The position numbers and the translations under genes were made by a program. DNA of 55,389 nucleotides, taken from positions 1 through 55,389 of the forward strand of contig NZ_LFJJ01000015.1 of assembly GCF_001189365.1 (NCBI RefSeq). The letters run 5' to 3'. The notes beneath the pieces are model-generated. The model worked only from the letters and a program-made list of their open reading frames with translations, did not search any database and was not told the DNA's origin. Positions 49,233 through 55,389 of the stretch are shown piece by piece (the first letter of the stretch is position 1; every line of letters begins with the position of its first letter). Source of the stretch: Candidatus Burkholderia verschuerenii. Lineage in GTDB: Bacteria; Pseudomonadota; Gammaproteobacteria; Burkholderiales; Burkholderiaceae.

Positions 49233-50246
49233 ATGGCAATTCCGACACTCGACCCCAACGCACCCGAATTCACGCGTCGCTATGTGAATCTCGCGGACCC
49301 GCGTCTGGGCGCGCAGGCACTCGAGACGAGCGACGATTTCTTCGCGCCGAAAGAGCGCATGCTGAACCCGGAACCGGCCGTGTTCATCCCCGGCAAGTTC
49401 GACGATCACGGCAAGTGGATGGACGGCTGGGAAACGCGCCGCAAGCGCACGACCGGCTATGACTGGTGCATCGTCAAGCTGGCGCGTCCGGGCGTGATCA
49501 AGGGTATCGACGTCGATACGAGCCACTTCACGGGTAATTTCCCGCCGGCGGCATCGATCGACGGCGCGCATGTGCCGAACGGCGACGCGCCGTGCGGCTC
49601 GACGCAATGGACCGAAATCGTTCCGTCGACGACGCTGCAAGGCAACAGCCACCACTATCTGGAAGTCAGCGCCGAACAGCCGATCACGCATCTGCGCGTG
49701 AATATCTATCCGGATGGCGGCATCGCGCGGCTGCGTGTGTATGGTCAGCCGCAACTCGACTGGCGCAACGCCGACAAGAACACGCTGGTCGATCTCGGCG
49801 CGATGGAAAACGGCGCGTACATGGTCGGCACCAACAACCAGCACTTCGGTTTGGCTTCGACCCTTCTGATGCCGGGCCGCGGCGTCAACATGGGCGATGG
49901 CTGGGAAACGCGCCGCCGTCGCGAGCCGGGCAACGACTGGTGTATCGTCGCGCTCGCGCAGCCGGGTATCATCAAGAAAGTGGAAGTCGATACGGCGCAC
50001 TTCAAGGGCAATTTCCCGGACCGTTGCTCGCTGCAGGCGGTCCACGTGAAGGGCGGCACGGACAGTTCGCTCGTCACGCAAGCGATGTTCTGGCCGGTGC
50101 TGCTCGGCGAGCAGAAGCTGTAGATGGACAAGCAGCATGTCTACGAGTCGGAACTCGCGGCGCTCGGTCCCGTGACGCACGTTCGCTTCAATATTTTCCC
50201 TGACGGTGGCGTGTCGCGTCTGCGTCTCTTTGGAACGCTTGCATAA
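49233..50246 (+). pseudogene. alc: Allantoicase with in-frame amber codon
   Basis: Splits allantoate to ureidoglycolate and urea. Two jelly-roll repeats are visible: the first has [20 protein letters not shown] and ends [20 protein letters not shown], the second has [20 protein letters not shown]. At 50121-50123 an in-frame TAG (AAG CTG TAG ATG GAC) stops the protein at 296 residues. Beyond it the same frame continues for 40 codons, including [20 protein letters not shown], the counterpart of the first repeat's end, to the TAA overlapping the allA ATG. The lost codon was probably CAG. Unless UAG is suppressed, the truncated protein lacks the last strands of repeat 2 and is probably inactive. 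Confidence 0.88.
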
Positions 50247-50746
50247 TGAAAAAACTCGCTATCGAACCGTTGACGCGCGCTGCGTTCAAGCCTTATGGCG
50301 ATGTCATCGAACTCGATGGCGCGAAGCAGATTCCGATCAACCTCGGCACGACGATGCGCTTTCACGATCTCTGCAACGTCGACGTGACAGATCAGGGCGG
50401 TCATGCCATCGTCAACCTGTTTCGCGGACAGCCGCGCACGCTGCCCTTCGAATGCAAGATGATGGAGCGGCATCCGCTCGGCAGTCAGGCGTTCATTCCG
50501 CTCGACGATCGGCCGTATCTGGTCGTCGTCGCGCCTGCCGGCGATCTGGTCGAATCCGAGATTCGCGCGTTCGTCACGAAGGGCTGGCAGGGCGTGAATT
50601 ACGCGAAGGGCGTCTGGCATCATCCGCTGCTCGCGTTGGACAAGGTGAGCGATTACATCGTCGTGGATCGCGGTGGAGAAGGGAAGAATCTGAACGAGCA
50701 AGACCTGAGAGAATCGCTCTGGCTGACGGAAGACGCGTTGCGTTGA
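50246..50746 (+). CDS. allA: Ureidoglycolate lyase
   Basis: Releases urea and glyoxylate from ureidoglycolate, the last ureide step. It has 166 residues with a cupin-like fold. [40 protein letters not shown] and [11 protein letters not shown] are family blocks. The TAATG overlap with alc means its translation was coupled to ribosomes finishing alc, so the alc amber codon may have a polar effect. Confidence 0.95.
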   Translation: MKKLAIEPLTRAAFKPYGDVIELDGAKQIPINLGTTMRFHDLCNVDVTDQGGHAIVNLFRGQPRTLPFECKMMERHPLGSQAFIPLDDRPYLVVVAPAGDLVESEIRAFVTKGWQGVNYAKGVWHHPLLALDKVSDYIVVDRGGEGKNLNEQDLRESLWLTEDALR

Positions 50747-50766
50747 ACGTCAATGCCTGAAGCATG

Positions 50767-50797
50767 AAAGGACCGGCGCAGTCGAGGCCGGTCCTTT
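50767..50797 (+). terminator. Terminator after allA
   Basis: AAAGGACCGGC (50767-50777) pairs with GCCGGTCCTTT (50787-50797) around GCAGTCGAG, followed by TCTTTT. Confidence 0.85.
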
Positions 50798-50849
50798 TCT
50801 TTTGATGGCGTTATGATAGTCGGCTCATTTCCCCGACGAGCCCATCACG

Positions 50850-51857
50850 ATGATCGACCTCCGCAGCGATACCGTCACCCGTCCGAGCAAGCCGATGCTG
50901 GCCGCCATGTCAGCCGCCGAAGTCGGCGACGATGTCTGGGGCGACGATCCCACTGTCATCGAGCTGCAAACCACGCTCGCGGAGCGCACCGGCAAGGAAG
51001 CCGGGCTGTTTTTCCCGAGCGGCACGCAAAGCAATCTCGCTGCGTTGATGGCGCATTGCGCGCGTGGCGACGAATACATCGTCGGCCAGATGGCGCACAC
51101 GTACAAATACGAAGGCGGCGGCGCGGCGGTGCTCGGCAGCATCCAGCCGCAGCCGATCGAAAACGCCGCCGACGGCTCGCTGCCGCTGGAAAAGATCGCG
51201 GCGGCAATCAAGCCGATCGACGATCACTTCGCGCGGACGAAACTGCTGGCGCTGGAAAACACCATCGGCGGGAAGATTCTGCCTGCATCGTATGTGGCGG
51301 AAGCGATGCAGCTTGCGCGCGACAAAGGTCTGAACACTCACCTCGACGGCGCGCGCGTGTTCAACGCGGCGGTCGGATCGGGCAAGCCGGTCGCCGAATT
51401 GTGCGCCGCGTTCGATACCGTGTCCATCTGCTGCTCGAAAGGTCTCGGCGCGCCGGTCGGCTCGGTGCTGGTCGGCAAGCGTGAATTGATCGATATCGCG
51501 CATCGCTGGCGCAAGGTGCTGGGCGGCGGCATGCGGCAGGCGGGCGTGCTCGCGGCGGCGTGTCTGTATGCGCTGGATCATCACGTCGAGAGTCTCGCGC
51601 AGGATCACGACAATGCGGCGCGTCTCGCGGAAGGGCTCGCGCAGATCGATCAGATCAAGGTGCAATCGCACGCGACGAACATGGTGTTCGCGCAGATTCC
51701 GCAGGCGCATTGCGCGCCGCTCGAAGCGTTTTTGAAAGAGCGCGGCGTGCTGACGCAGATGCTTTATGCGTCGCGATTTGTCACGCATCGGGATGTGTCG
51801 CGTGAGGATATCGATACGGCTGTTGACGCGGTGAAGGCGTATTTCGCGTCGCGTTGA
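50850..51857 (+). CDS. ltaE: Low-specificity L-threonine aldolase
   Basis: A PLP enzyme (fold type I) cleaving threonine/allo-threonine to glycine and acetaldehyde. It has 335 residues. MIDLRSDTVTRPSKPMLAAM is the typical start, THLDGARVFNA carries the PLP-ring Asp (D166), and the Schiff-base Lys is K197 in SICCSKGLGAPVGS. It lies between terminators, so it is its own unit inside the purine cluster. Glycine/glyoxylate metabolism is the only obvious link. Confidence 0.96.
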   Translation: MIDLRSDTVTRPSKPMLAAMSAAEVGDDVWGDDPTVIELQTTLAERTGKEAGLFFPSGTQSNLAALMAHCARGDEYIVGQMAHTYKYEGGGAAVLGSIQPQPIENAADGSLPLEKIAAAIKPIDDHFARTKLLALENTIGGKILPASYVAEAMQLARDKGLNTHLDGARVFNAAVGSGKPVAELCAAFDTVSICCSKGLGAPVGSVLVGKRELIDIAHRWRKVLGGGMRQAGVLAAACLYALDHHVESLAQDHDNAARLAEGLAQIDQIKVQSHATNMVFAQIPQAHCAPLEAFLKERGVLTQMLYASRFVTHRDVSREDIDTAVDAVKAYFASR

Positions 51858-51873
51858 GCGTCATCGTTCGTCG

Positions 51874-51913
51874 AAAAAAAACGCCCCGCGTCTTTCGAGC
51901 GCGGGGCGTTTTT
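51874..51913. terminator. Bidirectional terminator between ltaE and puuD
   Basis: ACGCCCCGCG (51881-51890) pairs with CGCGGGGCGT (51900-51909), flanked by A7 and T5, between convergent genes. Confidence 0.9.
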
Positions 51914-51929
51914 ACTTGTAGCAGACGAT

Positions 51930-53123
51930 TTACTCCACCGTGCCGCCATCGAACCACGCGGCCACCTTCTGACGCTCCGCGTCCGTCATCTGCGTGACAT
52001 TGCCCAACGGCATCGCCTTGAGCGTCACAGCCTGCTGATGCACGCGCTGCGCGTTCTGCTTGATCTCGGCGGGCGTATCGAGCAACACGCCGGCGGGCGC
52101 GCTGCCCATCATCGTCGGATGCGCGGAGTGGCAGGTTGCGCAACGCTGCTGGATGATCGGCTGAATATCCGAGACCTTGATCGACGGCGCACCGGCGGCT
52201 TGCGCGACCGGCACGGTCGGCGCGAGCATCGTCCAGGCGAATGCGCCCAACACCAGCACCAGACCCGCGACCGGCATGTACCACAGCACCTGGCCACGGT
52301 GACGCATCACGAAGAACTGACGAATCAGCGCGCCGGCCAGCATGATTAGCACGAGGATGACCCAGTTGTACTTGTGCGTGTAGGTCATCGCGTAGTGGTT
52401 CGACAGCATCGCGAACACTACCGGCAACGTGAAATACGTGTTGTGCACCGAGCGCTGCTTGCCGCGCTTGCCGTAGATCGGGTTCGGCGTTTCGCCCTTG
52501 AGCATCGCCGCGACCATCTTGCGCTGACCCGGAATGATCACGAAGAACACGTTCGCCGACATGATCGTCGCGATCATCGCGCCGGTAATCAGATACGCCG
52601 CGCGGCCCGCGAACACATGGCACGCGATAAACGCGGCAACCAGCACATAAATGCCGACGCAAATGCCGAGCAGCTTGTCGTTCGTCCCGAGCACGCGGCA
52701 CAGCGTGTCGTAGACGATCCAGCCCGCCATCAGGAAACCGAGCGCGGCGGATACCGCGACGACCAGACCCATATCGAGCACGCTCTTGTCGATCAGATAC
52801 GTGCTGGGCGAGAGCAGATACAGCACGAAGAACAGGCCGAAGCCGGACATCCACGTGGTGTACGACGGCCAGAACGACCAGTGCAGATGCTCGGGCATAT
52901 CGGACGGCGCGACCGAATACTTCTGCATGTGATAGAAGCCGCCGCCGTGCACATGCCAGAAATCGCCGAACACGCCGCGACGTCGCGCGTTGGGATCGGT
53001 CGGCGGTTTGAGGCTGTTATCGAGCGCTACGAAATAGAACGATTCGCCGGTCCAGGCGATCGCGACGATGACGTGCAGACAGCGCAACGCCAGATTGAGC
53101 CAGTCGGTGACAAAGCCTTCCAT
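51930..53123 (-). CDS. puuD: Urate hydroxylase PuuD (membrane, cytochrome c-fused)
   Basis: Oxidises urate to 5-hydroxyisourate without making H2O2, passing electrons to the respiratory chain. It has 397 residues from the ATG at 53123 (MEGFVTDWLNLALRCLHVIV). About eight or nine membrane helices precede a C-terminal periplasmic cytochrome c domain with CATCH near residues 328-332 and the axial-Met region LKAMPLGN near 371. It is followed upstream by uraH on the same strand (91-bp gap containing a tandem repeat). Intact. Confidence 0.95.
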   Translation of the reverse strand: MEGFVTDWLNLALRCLHVIVAIAWTGESFYFVALDNSLKPPTDPNARRRGVFGDFWHVHGGGFYHMQKYSVAPSDMPEHLHWSFWPSYTTWMSGFGLFFVLYLLSPSTYLIDKSVLDMGLVVAVSAALGFLMAGWIVYDTLCRVLGTNDKLLGICVGIYVLVAAFIACHVFAGRAAYLITGAMIATIMSANVFFVIIPGQRKMVAAMLKGETPNPIYGKRGKQRSVHNTYFTLPVVFAMLSNHYAMTYTHKYNWVILVLIMLAGALIRQFFVMRHRGQVLWYMPVAGLVLVLGAFAWTMLAPTVPVAQAAGAPSIKVSDIQPIIQQRCATCHSAHPTMMGSAPAGVLLDTPAEIKQNAQRVHQQAVTLKAMPLGNVTQMTDAERQKVAAWFDGGTVE

Positions 53124-53144
53124 GTACTCCTCCAACTACCGATT

Positions 53145-53184
53145 TGTTATGCGCTTGTGGGGTCTGTTATGCGCTTGTGGGGTC
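53145..53184. repeat. 2 x 20-bp perfect tandem repeat in puuD leader
   Basis: TGTTATGCGCTTGTGGGGTC occurs twice head to tail (53145-53164, 53165-53184), 22 bp before the puuD start on the opposite strand. Confidence 0.9.
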
Positions 53185-53214
53185 CAAGCCGATGTCTTTG
53201 ACGATGTGTTCGAT

Positions 53215-53568
53215 TCAGCTGCCGCGATACGTGCTGTACGCCCAGGGCGAAACCAGCAGCGGCACGTGATAGTGCGCGCCCGCATCCGCGATACCGAAGC
53301 GCAGCACGACGCGATCGACGAAGCGCGGTTCCGGCACCTTTACGCCGATGGCCGCGAAGTAATCGCCTGCATGGAACACGAGTTCGTATTCGCCGGTTTC
53401 GAACTCGGCGCCTTCGAGCAGCGGCGCATCGGCGCGGCCGTCGTGATTCGTGTGGATGGTTTTGATCGCGCGGCGCGTGTCGCCGTTCAGCGCGAACAAC
53501 TCGATCTTGATGTCGGCGCCGGGGCGGCCGTTCGCGGTGTCGAGGACGTGGGTGGTGAGCTTGCCCAT
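53215..53568 (-). CDS. uraH: 5-hydroxyisourate hydrolase (transthyretin-like)
   Basis: Hydrolyses 5-hydroxyisourate from PuuD to OHCU, the UraD substrate. It has 117 residues from the ATG at 53568 (MGKLTTHVLDTANGRPGADI). The catalytic His is H7 in the TTHVLD motif; HYHVPLLVSPWAYSTYRGS at the C-terminus carries the signature YRGS. The frame is open upstream to 53670 but that part is Arg-rich and outside the family. Confidence 0.96.
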   Translation of the reverse strand: MGKLTTHVLDTANGRPGADIKIELFALNGDTRRAIKTIHTNHDGRADAPLLEGAEFETGEYELVFHAGDYFAAIGVKVPEPRFVDRVVLRFGIADAGAHYHVPLLVSPWAYSTYRGS

Positions 53569-54046
53569 TCGCAGTTTCCTTGGTGTGTGCGAGTTCCGGC
53601 TTTTGCGCATCGATCCGAAATTCCGCACCGTGATAGATACGGTGCGTCTCTCGGCGGATCGAGGCTCCACGTCAGTGGCTACATACCCGTCGGCGTATCA
53701 GATGCGCGCCGTGAACAGCATTGTAGAAATTCGAGACGCGCTGTGCGGCCCCGATAGGAAAGATAATCGCCGCGACATGACAGCGCACCGTAAGCCTCGC
53801 GCGGCGAGGCGGCAAACACAGGCAAACGGAGTCGAAACGGCTTCTCCGGCGATGCTACCTGCGCCAAAATTCGCGAATATATTGCGGGCCTGAGGACGAA
53901 CATCACACCAGGCTGATTGCGGACTAATTTTTGGCTGGGGAAAGTGTCGATGCGCGCGATATTCGCGGCGTCCCGAAGACGGCGATCGACGCTGGGTAAC
54001 CGGGGCTTCAACCGGAACCCGTCCACCGTTTTTGGGAGAGCTGTCT
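53569..54046. other. uraH-guaD divergent intergenic region
   Basis: 478 bp with no credible gene. It contains a nested inverted repeat: outer CGATCC (53611-53616)/GGATCG (53656-53661), inner CGCACCGT (53624-53631)/ACGGTGCG (53639-53646) around GATAGAT. This lies about 45-95 bp before uraH and may be an operator. GGGAGAG precedes the guaD start. No TTGT-NN-ACAA site is seen here. Confidence 0.5.
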
Positions 54047-55137
54047 ATGCAACACAAAACCCTGCTGGTCAAGAATGCCCGCGTGCTCGTCACGATGGAT
54101 GCGCAGCGCCGCGAGATCGCCGACGGCGGTCTTTTTGTCGAAGGCAACCGCATCGTCGCGGTCGGGCCGACGAGCGAACTGCCGCAATCGGCCGATAAAG
54201 TGCTCGATTTGCGCGGGCATCTGGTGATTCCGGGCCTGATCAACACGCATCACTATATGTACCAGAGCCTGACGCGCGCGATTCCCGCCGCGCAGAACGC
54301 CGAGTTGTTCGGCTGGCTCACGAATCTGTACAAGATCTGGGCGCATCTGACGCCCGAGATGATCAATGTTTCGACGACGACGGCAATGGCCGAACTGCTG
54401 CTGTCGGGCTGCACGACGTCGAGCGATCATCTAACGGCAGCCGGCTGGACGACAGCATCGCGGCGGCGCGCGAGATCGGCATGCGCTTTCACGCGGCGCG
54501 CGGAAGCATGAGCGTCGGTCAGAAGGATGGCGGTTTGCCGCCGGATTCGGTCGTCGAAAAAGAAGACGCGATTTTGAAGGACACGCAGCGGCTGATCGAG
54601 ACGTACCACGACGAAGGACGTTACGCGATGCCACGCGTGGTCGTCGCGCATTGTCCTTGTTCGAATATGCGACTGGCGTCGGGCATCGCGCCGATTCGTT
54701 CGATGCGCGATGCGGGTGTGCCTGTGGGATTGGGCGTCGATGGTTCCGCATCCAACGATGGCGCGCAGATGGTCGGCGAAGTGCGGCAGGCTTTGTTGCT
54801 CCAGCGCGTGGGCTTTGGACCTGATGCCATGACGGCGCGCGAGGCGCTCGAGATCGCTACTTTGGGCGGGGCCCGGGTTTTGAATCGCGATGATATCGGG
54901 GCGTTGGCGCCGGGTATGGCGGCGGATTTCGTGTCGTTCGATCTTTCGCAGCCGGCGTTTGCTGGTTCTTTGCACGATCCTGTTGCTGCGCTGGTGTTTT
55001 GTGCGCCTTCGCAGGTGGCTAATAGTGTTGTTGATGGGCGGGTTGTTGTACGGGATGGACGGCTGGTTACTGTCGATCTTGGGCGTGTGGTTGAGCGGCA
55101 CAATGCGCTTTCGTCTTCGCTTGTTGCTGGGCGGTGA
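54047..55137 (+). pseudogene. 8-oxoguanine deaminase (amidohydrolase), multiply damaged
   Basis: An amidohydrolase-superfamily deaminase that would turn 8-oxoguanine into urate for PuuD. It starts MQHKTLLVKNARVLVTMD at 54047. Four lesions or suspects are visible. (1) NTHHYM where the family has NTHHHM: the third His, a metal ligand, is Tyr (CAT to TAT would do it). (2) A frameshift at about 54432 where roughly 13 nt encoding the part after SSDHL are missing. (3) An in-frame loss of roughly 90 residues at about 54647: VVVA is joined directly to HCPCSNMRLASGIAP, removing the block with the HTHLAE motif. (4) RYAMP where RYAML is usual. The C-terminus (LGVDGSASNDGAQMVGEVRQ, to 55137) remains. Certainly inactive. 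Confidence 0.9.
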
Positions 55138-55389
55138 TGGTTCTGTTTGTTTGCTTGTCGCTGGGTTTTATGCAGTAACCGCTTCCTCGGCGGTGGGGTC
55201 ACTTTCTTTGCGGCGGTGTATAGACCGGGGACATAGCTAACGGTCTGTCGGGGACATGGTTGACAAGTTGTGTGCGTCAAGTTGTGCAGAAATCGGATGC
55301 CGGTGGTTTCAGTTGATCCTTCTGTGCGACGTGCGGCGCGAAGGGCGTAGCCCGCAGCGCCGAACGCCGCGCGGCCGCTATGCAGCAGC
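55138..55389. mobile_element. Burkholderia-type intergenic repeat interrupted by a probable IS end
   Basis: From 55170 the sequence CGGCGGTGGGGTCACTTTCTTTGC resembles one half of an intergenic hairpin common in this group; the complementary half is absent. At about 55217 it changes to TGTATAGACCGGGGACATAG, and CGGGGACAT recurs at 55226-55234 and 55249-55257. From memory such repeated CGGGGACAT termini belong to IS481-like elements, but no transposase ORF lies in the remaining 130 bp, so the assignment is tentative. Confidence 0.35.

Noticed and set aside
49233..50246. UAG recoding (pyrrolysine or suppressor code) to explain the alc and methyltransferase ambers
   Set aside because: TAG ends intact-looking genes here too (NfeD at 26592, the methyltransferase itself at 22320), no pyl genes are seen, and the methyltransferase also has a frameshift.
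53145..53184. Attachment-site direct repeats
   Set aside because: The copies are adjacent with nothing between them, and there is no integrase or tRNA nearby.
1..55389. A new defence or secondary-metabolite system
   Set aside because: Every sizeable open region maps to housekeeping, transport or purine-degradation families; no nuclease-helicase cassette, CBASS/retron operon or biosynthetic cluster is visible. The only reverse transcriptase is the group II intron maturase end.

Overview
The window looks like a GC-rich betaproteobacterial chromosome of the Burkholderia sensu lato group (Burkholderia, Paraburkholderia, Caballeronia). This rests on gene order and protein character recalled from that group, not on a search. 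The diagnostic blocks are map-glnD-pseudouridine synthase divergent from rpsB-tsf-pyrH-frr-uppS-cdsA-dxr-rseP-bamA-skp-lpxD-fabZ-lpxA-lpxB-rnhB, then ppsR/ppsA, smpB/ratA/rnfH, and guaB-membrane protein-guaA.

Layout. Bases 1-125 are the 3' end of a group II intron: the last codons of its maturase, a foldable domain V, and a domain VI with a bulged branch-point A. It abuts a small ORF. Bases 622-5884 (minus strand) carry a pseudouridine synthase with a repeat-rich N-terminus, glnD and map. Bases 6322-21516 are the translation, nucleotide, isoprenoid and envelope (BAM, lipid A) cluster, all intact. Bases 21548-34149 hold a broken RNA methyltransferase, ppsR/ppsA, an NfeD-SPFH pair, smpB, ratA, rnfH, a DMT exporter, guaB, a frameshifted membrane protein and guaA. 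Bases 34150-35273 look like an island scar behind guaA, with a TacA-like antitoxin and a GNAT toxin that has lost its C-terminus. Bases 35274-41728 carry thpR and a ddpXABCDF D-Ala-D-Ala scavenging operon in which ddpA and ddpD are frameshifted. Bases 42014-43926 hold a DUF1992 gene, tadA and ldcA. Bases 44224-55137 are a purine-degradation cluster: GntR/FCD regulator, NCS1 permease, racemase, puuE, uraD, alc, allA, puuD, uraH and 8-oxoguanine deaminase, with ltaE inside it. A probable IS end lies at the right edge.

How the genes work together. The purine cluster could take 8-oxoguanine or urate to glyoxylate and two ureas, but the deaminase is clearly dead and allantoicase has an in-frame amber codon. 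TTGT-NN-ACAA-like sites before the GntR gene (two) and before puuE (one) suggest a local regulon.

The main message is decay. Eight genes carry lesions: single-base indels, C-to-T-type nonsense changes, a lost metal-ligand His, microhomology deletions and a truncated toxin. Most fall in nutrient-scavenging, accessory or modification genes, while the essential core is clean. Together with a group II intron and an IS end at the edges, this resembles early genome reduction, as in host-restricted Burkholderiaceae. Single-base indels alone could be sequencing errors; the larger deletions, amber codons and missense change are harder to explain that way.
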